Assembly: GCA_018609825.1 (NCBI GenBank)
Contig: JAHEOA010000133.1
Coordinates: forward strand, 1 to 21,131
DNA length: 21,131 nt
Direction of reading: 5' to 3'
From: Candidatus Bipolaricaulota bacterium
Lineage (GTDB): Bacteria > Bipolaricaulota > Bipolaricaulia > RBG-16-55-9
Shown here: positions 1 through 6,656 of the stretch, one piece after another
How positions within the stretch are numbered: position 1 is the first letter of the stretch
Layout of the letters: each line of letters opens with the position of its first letter
Notes under the pieces: generated by a model
The model's database searches: none
Told to the model about the DNA's origin: nothing
The model's input: the letters and a program-made list of their open reading frames with translations, nothing else
Position numbers and translations under genes: made by a program

Positions 1-159
1 ATGGCGCAGTTCGGACTGGAGCTGAACGGAACCGTCGACGCGCTCGCGGTGACCGGCGTTGTGCTCGTCGAAGCCTTGCTGCTGTACGCGCTCTACGGCG
101 GCCTGACCCGAACAGTGGCCCGCGTGCGAGCGCGTTATCGCAACGGGATGGATCGGTGA
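1..159 (+). CDS. Small single-pass membrane protein, possibly partial at its 5' end
   Basis: A 52-residue reading frame opens with ATG at base 1 and ends with TGA at 157-159. The window edge hides any ribosome binding site, so the start is uncertain. The protein has a hydrophobic stretch at about residues 17-34 and then a basic tail rich in arginine, which suggests one membrane helix with a cytoplasmic C-terminus. Its stop overlaps the ATG of the next gene (TGATG), so the two are probably translationally coupled. From memory it resembles the small proteins encoded directly before TauE/SafE permeases in haloarchaeal sulfur gene clusters (DUF7512-like). That assignment is unverified. A role as a small partner of the permease is inference. 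Confidence 0.55.
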   Translation: MAQFGLELNGTVDALAVTGVVLVEALLLYALYGGLTRTVARVRARYRNGMDR

Positions 160-667
160 TGGATCCGCTCAGCGTCGCGACCTTCGTCGTCTTCGGTCTC
201 GTGATCGGGACGCTCTTCGGCTTCATCCGCATGCCGGCGCTCATCTACCTCATCGGCGTCCCCGTGCCGATCGCGGTCGGGACCGATCTGTTTGAGATCG
301 TCTTCTCCGGCGGCATCGGCACGTTCCTCTACGCCGGGGCCGGTGGCGTGGACCTCGGTATCGTCATGCCCCTGCTCGCGGGCTGCGCCCTGGGCGCCCC
401 GCTGGGCGCTGCTGCTGCGAAGCTGGTCGATTCGGACTCGATTAAGCGCGTCGTCGGCTGGATGCTCGTGGGCGGGGCCACGGCCGGGCCGTGCGGCAGG
501 TCGGCTCGGCCTTGAACAATTCGACGCTGGAGACGGTCAGCATGTTGCTTATCTTCGCCTCGGCGCTGCTTGTGACGGGCGTGATCGCCGTCAAAGTGGC
601 GCGCGCCCGACCAGCGACCGAGCCGAGCGCCAACCCGGAAGCTTCCACGGGAGGAGGAACCGCATGA
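159..667 (+). pseudogene. TauE/SafE-family sulfite/anion exporter, internally deleted and frameshifted
   Basis: The ATG at 159 (a GTG lies just before it at 156) opens a hydrophobic protein. Residues from about 24 onward (IRMPALIYLIGVPVP, then VGTDLFEIVFSGG) match the second half of TauE/SafE permeases. This frame hits a stop at 513-515. In the -1 frame, from about base 472, the family C-terminus continues through a last membrane helix (ETVSMLLIFASALLVTG) to TGA at 665-667, which overlaps the ATG of the next gene. One base therefore seems to be missing near 470-490. The product would be about 170 residues, whereas the family usually has 250-330. The first residues (MDPLSVATFVVFGLVIGTLFGF) look like the start of the first half of such permeases joined directly to the second half, so the intervening helices are absent. 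It may be a true pseudogene or a sequencing/assembly error. Confidence 0.65.
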
Positions 668-999
668 CGACCCAAGAGACCACGGACGAGGCGACGGACG
701 AGACGACGGGGCCGAACGAGCTCAAGCTCGTCGCGGCCGAGGACAAGAAGAGCCTGCGGGATCGGTTGGTCCGCATCGAGGGCCAAGTGCGCGGGGTCCA
801 GAAGATGATCGACCGCGAGGCGGACTGCGAACAGGTCGCCCAACAACTGGCCGCCGCGCAGAACGCCATGAAGCGGGCGTTCAGCGACATGATCGCCCGC
901 ACGGTGGAGCACAACTGCATGCAACACAGCGAGCAGGACGACCCTGAGGCCCGCGAGAAGCTGAAGCGGCTCGTGCAGATCATGACCAAGTACGGCTGA
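664..999 (+). CDS. CsoR/FrmR/CstR-family metal- or persulfide-sensing repressor
   Basis: This 111-residue protein carries the all-helical DUF156 fold. The core RLVRIEGQVRGVQKMI lies at about residues 35-50, and a helix with C55 is followed by a second helix ending H83-N-C85. Family repressors bind operator DNA and release it on binding Cu(I), formaldehyde or persulfide. In copper-type CsoR the ligands are Cys, a His 25 residues later and a Cys 29 residues later. Here the position 25 after C55 is Thr80 and the second Cys is 30 residues away, so a copper site of the classic type is not evident. Cys-Cys persulfide chemistry as in CstR is a reasonable inference, given the OsmC, thioredoxin-like and TauE neighbours. 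The first 25 residues are acidic and threonine-rich. The ATG at 664 overlaps the end of the TauE frame and has a GGAGGA site upstream at about 651-657. Confidence 0.85.
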   Translation: MTTQETTDEATDETTGPNELKLVAAEDKKSLRDRLVRIEGQVRGVQKMIDREADCEQVAQQLAAAQNAMKRAFSDMIARTVEHNCMQHSEQDDPEAREKLKRLVQIMTKYG

Positions 1000-1056
1000 T
1001 CCGTGCGGTCGCCGTGGGTCGCTCGGCGTTGGAGAATGCCCGAAGGGGGGATCTCG

Positions 1057-1512
1057 ATGTCCCAAGACGAGAGTCAGGAGACGATGCAGGCCCGGGTGCG
1101 GCTGGCCCAGACGAACGACTTTCAGTTTACGGTGACCACAGACGCCCCGGCCGACTGGTCCATGCCGATGGACGAACCGCCGCCGATCGGCGACGGCGAC
1201 GGGCCCAACGCCGCGCGGCTCATCGCTTCGGCCGTCGGTCACTGTCTGTCGGCCAGCCTGCTCTTCTGTCTGCAGAAGTCGCGCGCGCCCATCGACGAGG
1301 GCGTGGAAACCACCGTGGACGCCACGATCGAGCGCAACGAGCGCGGCCGCTGGCGCATCGGCGCCCTGGACGTGCAGATCCATTTGCCCGAGGGGGCGGA
1401 TGCCTCCGAGCGCGCCCTGGAGCGCTGCCTCGGCATGTACGAGGACTTCTGCATTGTGACCGAAAGCGTTCGCAACGGCATCCCCGTGGATGTCAACGTC
1501 CAATCGCCCTGA
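1057..1512 (+). CDS. OsmC/Ohr-family peroxiredoxin-like protein
   Basis: The ATG at 1057 was chosen because GAAGGGGGG lies at 1042-1050; the frame remains open upstream to a GTG at 1003. The 151-residue product has the OsmC fold. The first redox cysteine sits in AVGHCLSASL (C63) at the start of the central helix, and the second in YEDFCIVTESVRNGIPV (C132). Two further cysteines (C71, C124) are present. OsmC/Ohr proteins reduce organic hydroperoxides and some persulfides in the cytoplasm using this cysteine pair. The gene lies 57 bases after the CsoR-like repressor and 13 bases before the disulfide oxidoreductase, which suggests co-transcription and a shared thiol-redox role. The exact substrate cannot be told from sequence. 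Confidence 0.88.
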   Translation: MSQDESQETMQARVRLAQTNDFQFTVTTDAPADWSMPMDEPPPIGDGDGPNAARLIASAVGHCLSASLLFCLQKSRAPIDEGVETTVDATIERNERGRWRIGALDVQIHLPEGADASERALERCLGMYEDFCIVTESVRNGIPVDVNVQSP

Positions 1513-1525
1513 GGAGGCATCCATC

Positions 1526-2164
1526 ATGTTGACCGATGACCAGAAGGAGCAGGTTCGACAGCGACTGGAGTCCATGGACAACCCCGTGACGATGCACTAC
1601 GTCACCCAGGAGTTCGAGTGCGAAGCGTGCCAGACGACCCACGAGCTCTTGCAAGACCTGCTCGAGACCAACGACAACCTGGAGCTCGTCACCTACGAGT
1701 TCAAGGATCAACCCGACGACGCCGAGCGGCTCGGCGTGGACAAGATCCCGGCGCTCGTCTTGGAGGGACCGGAGACGGGCAATCGCCTCCGGTTCTTCGG
1801 CGTGCCGGCCGGCTACGAGTTCGCCGCGCTGTTGGAGGACCTGATCGACGTCTCGCGGGGCGCAACCGAGATCTTGCCCGAGGTTCGCCAACAGTTGGAC
1901 ACGCTGATCAAGCCGCTCCACATTCAGGTGTTCGTCACCGCCACGTGCCCACACTGTCCGGGCGCGGTCCGCACCGCCCACAAGCTGGCCATGGCGAGCG
2001 ATCAGATCAGCGCCGACATGGTCTCGGCCAACGAGTTTCCCCATCTGGCTCAGCGACACGGCGTGATGTCCGTGCCCCAGACGGTGGTCAACGACGGCGA
2101 GGCCTCGTTCGTGGGGGCCCTGCCGGAGGATCAGTTCTTGGCCCAGGTGATGCAGGCGGCCTAG
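1526..2164 (+). CDS. Two-domain glutaredoxin-like protein disulfide oxidoreductase (PDO type)
   Basis: The start ATG at 1526 follows GAGGAGG at 1511-1517. The 212-residue protein contains two thioredoxin folds. The first has a C-E-A-C centre (C32, C35) with a conserved proline in DKIPALVL near residue 75. The second has C-P-H-C (C141, C144) with a proline in SVPQTVVN near residue 194. Tandem-thioredoxin proteins of this type act as cytoplasmic disulfide reductases/isomerases and can serve as the electron donor for peroxiredoxins. They are commonest in thermophiles and archaea. As the gene directly follows OsmC, it is a good candidate to recycle that enzyme, though this is inference. Reducing power would probably come from a thioredoxin reductase encoded elsewhere. 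Confidence 0.88.
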   Translation: MLTDDQKEQVRQRLESMDNPVTMHYVTQEFECEACQTTHELLQDLLETNDNLELVTYEFKDQPDDAERLGVDKIPALVLEGPETGNRLRFFGVPAGYEFAALLEDLIDVSRGATEILPEVRQQLDTLIKPLHIQVFVTATCPHCPGAVRTAHKLAMASDQISADMVSANEFPHLAQRHGVMSVPQTVVNDGEASFVGALPEDQFLAQVMQAA

Positions 2165-2196
2165 CTTCCCCGGCGTCGACGTCCTAGACCGATCGT

Positions 2197-2541
2197 ATGC
2201 GGACGGAGCGACTGGCGTTTGCCCGCCACCGCGGCGACCGGCTCGCGGCATATCTGGATCGTGCCGACCACGGCGAGCCGGTCGGCTACGTGCTGTTCGC
2301 CCACTGCTTTACCTGCACCAAGAACCTCAAGGCGGTCCAGCGCATTGACACCGCCCTCACCGACCAGGGCTTCGGCGTGCTGCGCTTCGACTTCACCGGC
2401 CTCGGCGAGAGCGAGGGCGACTTCGCCGCGACCAATTTCTCCTCCAACGTGGAACCTCGCGGCCGCGACGCAGTACCTGGCGCCCTCGCCGCGCGCGACC
2501 GCGCCGTCGAGCGAGCGGATGCCGCGATCGGCAGAGCCTGA
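2197..2541 (+). pseudogene. Truncated alpha/beta hydrolase (N-terminal part of a hydrolase/OsmC-type protein)
   Basis: The ATG at 2197 opens a frame whose first 85 or so residues look like the N-terminus of the alpha/beta hydrolases that are often fused to OsmC domains: [17 protein letters not shown], then [18 protein letters not shown], then TNFSSNV. At about 2450 the homology shifts to the next frame ([10 protein letters not shown]), which implies an indel. Soon after, similarity disappears before the nucleophile-elbow motif (GHSLGG) that such enzymes need. The catalytic serine and everything C-terminal are therefore missing. There is no clear ribosome binding site. It is most likely a decaying remnant at the end of the thiol-stress operon; an assembly error is possible for the frameshift but not for the lost C-terminus. 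Confidence 0.65.
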
Positions 2542-2744
2542 CGGCTGCTGGGTCGGCAGGTACTTTCGTTGGCTGTGGCCGGCCGACCGAGCGCCTGAGC
2601 TCGTCGTCGTTGGCGCGGGCCGTGTCCAGACCGGCCAGCTCGACCTTGGACTCCGGCGTGATGGAGCGCAATTGCGAGGTCTCAGCCGATGAGCAACCGG
2701 ATGCCTCGCTCCATCCGATCGGCTGGGGGACGTGGCGAGGCAAC
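2542..2744. other. Non-coding or degenerate stretch between converging genes
   Basis: No convincing gene is visible. Open frames exist on both strands but show no recognisable motifs or ribosome binding sites. The stretch separates the truncated hydrolase (+) from the convergent cytochrome gene (-) and probably contains eroded sequence. Confidence 0.4.
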
Positions 2745-2771
2745 GGGCGGCCGAGGGGTCCTCGGCCGCCC
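2745..2771 (-). terminator. Perfect 12-bp GC-rich hairpin downstream of the cytochrome gene
   Basis: GGGCGGCCGAGG at 2745-2756 pairs perfectly with CCTCGGCCGCCC at 2760-2771 around a 3-base loop. It lies 32 bases past the cytochrome stop codon and also faces the end of the plus-strand operon, so it could stop transcription from both sides. No strong U-tract follows on either strand, so a classic intrinsic terminator is not proven. Confidence 0.6.
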
Positions 2772-2803
2772 GGGTCAACGTTCGGTGGGTGGCGTTCGGT
2801 CGG

Positions 2804-3922
2804 CTACTTGAGCGCGTCCATCGTGGCGATGAGGACCTCGCGTGCGTAGTCCGGGTTGTGGACGCCCATGCTGCCGTCGTACTTGACCAGGAGGTAGTTC
2901 CAGGTCGCCTTGACGATCGGGTCATCCAGCGCGTACACGGGCTCGCCCTCGGCGTTCTTGATGTCGCGAAGCTCCGAGTAGAACGCGTTGCCGTTGCCGT
3001 CGACGAACTTGAAGCTGCTCTGCCCGTGAATGCTCAGGATCTCGTCGAGCTTCACGAACGAGGCCCCGTCGACCTCGGTCTCGGTGAACTCGTCGGTCTC
3101 GGGGTCCCAGAGGTTCATCGTGGCGATCTGGTCCGTGAGCGCCAGCGCGTTGGTCGCAACCGCGCCCTTGAGCGAGTCGAGCAGTTCGCCGAACGGTGCC
3201 TGTGCGTAGCGGATGTTCAGGTTCTCACCGTGACAGCTGGCGCAGACGTCCTCGCCCACTTCAAAGGCGTGGCCGTTGGTGCCGAGCTGCAAGTGGCATG
3301 TGGCGCAGCTGTCGCCGACGAACGCTGCGTGTGGCGAGGCGTTGTCGCCCACGTCGTTCACGAAGAAGGCGTTTTTGCCCATGATGACGTCAGCCTGGGC
3401 GGAGCGGTGCGGCGCGCCGTGGCTACCGGCGGCGTCGGCGTCCCACTCGATTCGGCCGTTTCGGGTGTTGTGGCAGGTCATGCAGACCGCGCCGGATCCG
3501 ACGCCCTGTGCGGCGAATCCCGCTGCCAGCATCGGCGTGTTGCCGTCGAAGCGGAGTCGGAAGTTGCCCTCCTGGTGGCAGGCGGTGCAGGTAACCGGCT
3601 CCACGTCGGCCTCGTTGAGGCCGATCTCGGCCATGTAATCGGGCGAGGCGTTCTCGCCCTCGGGGCCCTTGAGCCACCCGGGGTCGCCGTTCTTGAGCTG
3701 CTCGGCGTAGAGCGCGTAGCCCTGCTGCGCATGGCAGCGGGCACAGTGGGCCGTCAGCGGGCCGCGATTCGCCACGGTCGCCTCATGGACGGCCAATTCC
3801 TTGTTGGCGTGCGCGCTCTGCTCCCACTCCTCAAACGGGCTGGCCGCCAGCGCGATGACCGCCATGCCGCCGATCAACAGGAAGCTGAGTGCCAACCATG
3901 TCCGCCTGGAAAACCTCGTCAT
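2804..3922 (-). CDS. Secreted or membrane-anchored pentaheme cytochrome c
   Basis: The protein has 372 residues when read from the ATG at 3922, which sits 9 bases after GAGAGGAGG (3940-3932). Another ATG at 3928 is only 3 bases from that site. An N-terminal basic segment and hydrophobic helix (about residues 4-27) form a signal sequence or anchor. Five CxxCH heme sites follow: CARCH (60-64), CTACH (112-116), CMTCH (147-151), CATCH (206-210) and CASCH (227-231). The C-terminal third has no heme site and ends with a motif typical of multiheme cytochromes, GSMGVHNPDYA. There is no CxxCK, so it is unlikely to be a classic NrfA nitrite reductase. A role in extracytoplasmic electron transfer is likely; the redox partner is unknown. 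It stands alone, with palindromic sites upstream and a strong hairpin downstream. Confidence 0.88.
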   Translation of the reverse strand: MTRFSRRTWLALSFLLIGGMAVIALAASPFEEWEQSAHANKELAVHEATVANRGPLTAHCARCHAQQGYALYAEQLKNGDPGWLKGPEGENASPDYMAEIGLNEADVEPVTCTACHQEGNFRLRFDGNTPMLAAGFAAQGVGSGAVCMTCHNTRNGRIEWDADAAGSHGAPHRSAQADVIMGKNAFFVNDVGDNASPHAAFVGDSCATCHLQLGTNGHAFEVGEDVCASCHGENLNIRYAQAPFGELLDSLKGAVATNALALTDQIATMNLWDPETDEFTETEVDGASFVKLDEILSIHGQSSFKFVDGNGNAFYSELRDIKNAEGEPVYALDDPIVKATWNYLLVKYDGSMGVHNPDYAREVLIATMDALK

Positions 3923-3975
3923 GTCCATCTGCCTCCTCTCCAGGAATACGAGCTTGTGCTCGCGCTGGTGCTGGA

Positions 3976-3991
3976 TATTCATCTATGAATA
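3976..3991. promoter_or_regulatory. 16-bp AT-rich palindrome upstream of the cytochrome gene
   Basis: TATTCATCTATGAATA has two perfect 7-base arms around a 2-base centre. It lies about 54 bases upstream of the cytochrome start, in its probable 5' leader or promoter. Its size and symmetry suit a dimeric repressor or activator, but no known operator is recognised. Confidence 0.35.
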
Positions 3992-4068
3992 CCTTCTGAA
4001 GGAAACAGAGCCCATGATGGCAGTCATGTTTGGTGCTGGGCTGAATCATATGTCATTATCGTCGTTTT

Positions 4069-4084
4069 TCGACTGAGCAGTCGA
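4069..4084. promoter_or_regulatory. 16-bp palindrome in the cytochrome/egtD intergenic region
   Basis: TCGACTGAGCAGTCGA has 7-base perfect arms and a 2-base centre, the same geometry as the palindrome at 3976-3991 but a different sequence. It sits in the only AT-rich part of the neighbourhood, which probably holds the cytochrome promoter. Function is inferred from symmetry and position only. Confidence 0.35.
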
Positions 4085-4120
4085 TTATTGACGCCGTCGT
4101 CGTGATGGTTTCCTTCTCAC

Positions 4121-4179
4121 CCCGCCGATGCGGAGGCCCTTGACGCGGCACCGGCTTGGCCGGCGGTCGGATCGGCGGG
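4121..4179 (-). terminator. Nested inverted repeats after egtD
   Basis: CCCGCCGAT at 4121-4129 is repeated inverted at 4171-4179 (ATCGGCGGG). Between the arms lies a smaller hairpin, CCGGC-TTG-GCCGG, at 4151-4163. The structure begins 17 bases beyond the egtD stop, so it may end egtD transcription. No U-tract is present. Confidence 0.35.
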
Positions 4180-4195
4180 TCGGCCTCGGATGCGC

Positions 4196-5134
4196 TCAGG
4201 GGACGGTCAGGTAGAAGATGCCGAACCAGTGGCGCTCGTCGAGCCAGGCCCGTTGGGGCTCGAAGCCGGCCGCCGCGGCCATCTCCTCGAAGGCGGCGCG
4301 GGTGAACTTGTAAGAACTCTCCGTCCAGATGCTCTCGCCGGTCTCGAACGAGATGGGTGTGTCGCCGACGTGGGCGGTCTGCTCGGCGAGGCTGACCAGG
4401 TGCATCTCCACCCGACGCTCGGTCGGGTTGTAGGGCGCGTAGTGAACGAAGGCTCCCGAGTCGAAATCCGCGCCCAATGCGCGATTGACGTGATGGAGGA
4501 TGTTGCCGTTGAACTCGGCGGTGACGCCGTCGCCGTCGTTGTAAGCCCGATGGAGCACGGCGGGCACTTTGGCCAGGTCGGCGCCGATGACGAGCCCGCC
4601 GTCAGGGCCACAGGTGTCCGCCATCCGCTCCAGGAATCGTTCCGCCAGCAATGGCTCGAAATTGCCGATGGTCGAGCCGGGGAAGAACGCCACGCGGCGC
4701 TGCGGCGGGTGCGAGGGCAGCGGCAGCTCGAACGAGCGGGTGTAGTCGGCCACCACGGGGAGGATCTCCATGTGGGGGAAGTCCTCGCGGAGCTGGGCCG
4801 TGGCCGCCATGAGCTGCTCGCGGGAGATGTCGATCGGGATGTAGGCCGTCGGGCGCTCCAGACGCTCCAACAGTTGGCGGGCTTTTGCCGAATTGCCGCT
4901 GCCGTAGTCGATCAGCATCGCGCCCGAGCCGATGGCGTCGACGATCTCGTCGATGTGCCGGGCCATGATCTGGGCCTCGACCCGTGTGGGGTAGTAGTCG
5001 GCCAATGACGTGATCCGCTCAAACAGCCGTGCGCCGCGCTCGTCGTAGAGATACTTGGAGGGCAGCTCCTTCTGGGCCTTGCGCAGCCCGTGCAGCACCT
5101 CGGCGCGCATCCGGCTCAGGTCCGACTCGCTCAT
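4196..5134 (-). CDS. egtD: L-histidine N-alpha-methyltransferase (ergothioneine biosynthesis)
   Basis: This 312-residue protein matches EgtD throughout. EgtD trimethylates the alpha-amine of histidine with SAM to give hercynine, the first step to the thiol antioxidant ergothioneine. Visible motifs in order are PSKYLYDERGARLFE (about 25-39), the SAM-binding loop LIDYGSGNSAKA, PIDIS, FPGSTIGNF, AYNDGDGVTAEFN, and a late TESSYKF motif that supplies the Glu and Ser contacting the histidine amine. The length is normal for the family. The start ATG at 5134 follows GAGGA at a suitable distance. No egtB or egtC lies next to it; the neighbours are a cytochrome and, on the other strand, a tRNA. The sulfur-inserting step must be encoded elsewhere, or the product may be hercynine. 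Confidence 0.92.
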   Translation of the reverse strand: MSESDLSRMRAEVLHGLRKAQKELPSKYLYDERGARLFERITSLADYYPTRVEAQIMARHIDEIVDAIGSGAMLIDYGSGNSAKARQLLERLERPTAYIPIDISREQLMAATAQLREDFPHMEILPVVADYTRSFELPLPSHPPQRRVAFFPGSTIGNFEPLLAERFLERMADTCGPDGGLVIGADLAKVPAVLHRAYNDGDGVTAEFNGNILHHVNRALGADFDSGAFVHYAPYNPTERRVEMHLVSLAEQTAHVGDTPISFETGESIWTESSYKFTRAAFEEMAAAAGFEPQRAWLDERHWFGIFYLTVP

Positions 5135-5210
5135 GCGCGCGTCCTCGTCGCGGTGGCGGATAGGCGGGCCACTGTTGGGCCTCCTTCGTGGTTCGTGCGC
5201 CCGGAACGGG

Positions 5211-5239
5211 TTGACGGCCTATCGGAGGGCGACTACACT
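5211..5239 (+). promoter_or_regulatory. Sigma70-type promoter of tRNA-Arg
   Basis: TTGACG (5211-5216) and TACACT (5234-5239) are separated by exactly 17 bases. The predicted start is near 5246, six bases before the mature tRNA. Confidence 0.75.
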
Positions 5240-5251
5240 GAACGCGTCCAG

Positions 5252-5327
5252 GCGCCCGTAGCTCAGGGGACAGAGCACTGGCCTCCGGAGCCAGAAGTCG
5301 CAGGTTCGAATCCTGCCGGGCGTACCA
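5252..5327 (+). tRNA. tRNA-Arg (anticodon CCG)
   Basis: The cloverleaf is complete. The acceptor GCGCCCG pairs with CGGGCGT, with a closing G-U. The D arm is GCTC/GAGC, the anticodon stem CTGGC/GCCAG encloses the loop CTCCGGA (anticodon CCG, reading CGG), and the T arm is GCAGG-TTCGAAT-CCTGC. The discriminator is A and CCA is encoded at 5325-5327. Confidence 0.96.
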
Positions 5328-5356
5328 AAACCCGCCTCATTCGTCGGTCGCGCGAT

Positions 5357-5779
5357 CTACTCCCTGAGCAGCTTCTCCGTGTCCTCCTTGTGGCTCGTCT
5401 CGTCGCTGATCAGATCGTGCAGGTCGTTGGCCAGCCCGTAGTCGCCGTAGTCTTCGGCCTGGTGCATGCGCTTGACGTAGCGCTCGATCGCGCCCTTTTC
5501 GGCCTTGTGAACCTCTTCCAGCATCTCGGTGGGCGAGGTCGCGCTGGGCACCTCGACCATCTCCGTTGTGGGGGTGCCGCCGAGTGCGCTGACCTTTTCG
5601 GCCAGAAACTGGGCGTGGCGCTGTTCCTCGGGAACCTCGTTCATGAAGAACGCTTTCAGCTCCTCACGGTACATCCCCCGCACCGTGGCGGCATACGTGA
5701 TGTACATGACAATCGCTTGATACTCGTGGGCGAGGTCCGTGTTCAGTCCCTCAATGAGTTCCTCTTGGCTGGTCGCCAT
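5357..5779 (-). CDS. Ferritin-like di-iron protein (bacterioferritin/Dps-like)
   Basis: The start ATG at 5779 follows GGAGG with a 9-base spacer, giving 140 residues; the open frame extends further upstream but lacks a binding site there. The protein is a four-helix ferritin-like domain. Probable metal ligands are E19 in helix A (HEYQAIVMY), E52 and H55 in helix B (EEQRHAQFL), E99 in helix C, and E127 and H130 in helix D (DETSHKE). That set suits a di-iron ferroxidase or iron-storage role. The gene overlaps the end of tyrA by 29 bases, so it is probably the last gene of the aroF-tyrA transcript. It ends just downstream of the opposing tRNA-Arg. Whether it stores iron or acts as an oxidase cannot be told from sequence. 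Confidence 0.83.
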   Translation of the reverse strand: MATSQEELIEGLNTDLAHEYQAIVMYITYAATVRGMYREELKAFFMNEVPEEQRHAQFLAEKVSALGGTPTTEMVEVPSATSPTEMLEEVHKAEKGAIERYVKRMHQAEDYGDYGLANDLHDLISDETSHKEDTEKLLRE

Positions 5780-6656
5780 GGCATTCCACCTCCGTTGTGA
5801 TGGTCCAGGATAGGGCGTCGGGCTCTGCGTTCGCAAGACGATGGGCGCGGTGGAACGCGGCCTCCAGATGCGCGACGTCCCGTGGGAGTCGTTCCAGCTC
5901 CGCAGCCAACGACTCGATCTCGTCGCGAAGATGGTCGGCGTTGGTGCTCACGATGTCCTGCCACAACGCCGGAGACGAGCGGGCAATACGGAGCCAATCG
6001 GCGCCGCCCGAGGACAGCAGCGCTCGATAGGCCTCGTCGGCGTTGGCTCCTTCGGCGAGGCGTGCGCCGAGCGCCACCGACAGCAACTGGGGCAGGTGGC
6101 TGGTGGCGGCGGCGACGCGATCGTGATCCGACGGCGTCATGGCCATGACGTGGGCGCCAAGGGTCGTCAGAAACGCTTGCAGCTTCTCCGGGGGGCGTTG
6201 CGGGTGGGACGGCGCCAGCACCCAGCTGCGGTCCCGAAACAGGTCGGCCCGTGCGGCGTCGATGCCGGAGCGCTCCGAGCCGGCCATGGGATGGCCGCCG
6301 ACGAAGCGATCGCCCAGCGCCGAACGTCCGCGCTCGCAGATCACCCGCTTCGTGGAGCCGACGTCGGTGACGAGCGGATCCGCATCGACGATGGAGGACA
6401 GCTGATCCAGTTGCCCCAGGATCGCGGCAATGGGCGTGGCCAGGACGATCAAGTCCGTCGCCGCGACGCCCGCGCGTAGCGACCGATGGGTCTCGTGGGC
6501 GGCGCCTCGCTGGCGGGCTCGACCGAGCGTGGCCGGGTCGTGATCGATGCCGACGACGCGGACATCGGGCCGACGCTCGCGGATGGCGAGGCCGAGCGAG
6601 CCGCCGATCAGCCCGAGCCCGACGATCGCGACGCGCCCGGGCCACTCGCCGGCCAT
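5751..6656 (-). CDS. tyrA: Prephenate dehydrogenase
   Basis: This 301-residue protein begins with a Rossmann dinucleotide site, GLGLIGGS at 13-20, and continues with TDVGSTKR, GGHPMAGSERSG and the helical dimerisation half (SHLPQLLSVAL), all typical of TyrA. It oxidises prephenate with NAD(P)+ to 4-hydroxyphenylpyruvate, the precursor of tyrosine. The start ATG at 6656 overlaps the aroF stop (ATGA), so translation is coupled. No ACT regulatory domain or chorismate mutase domain is fused, so feedback control must occur elsewhere, for instance through the upstream leader. The last residues (about 292-301) run over the ribosome binding site and first codons of the ferritin-like gene, which suggests the C-terminal tail is not strongly constrained. 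Confidence 0.92.
   Translation of the reverse strand: MAGEWPGRVAIVGLGLIGGSLGLAIRERRPDVRVVGIDHDPATLGRARQRGAAHETHRSLRAGVAATDLIVLATPIAAILGQLDQLSSIVDADPLVTDVGSTKRVICERGRSALGDRFVGGHPMAGSERSGIDAARADLFRDRSWVLAPSHPQRPPEKLQAFLTTLGAHVMAMTPSDHDRVAAATSHLPQLLSVALGARLAEGANADEAYRALLSSGGADWLRIARSSPALWQDIVSTNADHLRDEIESLAAELERLPRDVAHLEAAFHRAHRLANAEPDALSWTITTEVECHGDQPRGTH

Noticed and set aside
2393..2743. A minus-strand frame of about 116 residues across the decayed hydrolase region
   Set aside because: No binding site and no recognisable motif; arginine/serine-rich shadow composition.
2804..3922. Identification of the cytochrome as NrfA nitrite reductase
   Set aside because: All five heme sites are CxxCH; the catalytic CxxCK of classic NrfA is absent, and the heme spacing differs.
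2732..3988. A long plus-strand frame opposite the cytochrome gene
   Set aside because: The minus strand has five CxxCH sites and a signal sequence; the plus frame has a Val/Glu/Gly/Arg-rich shadow composition and no motif.
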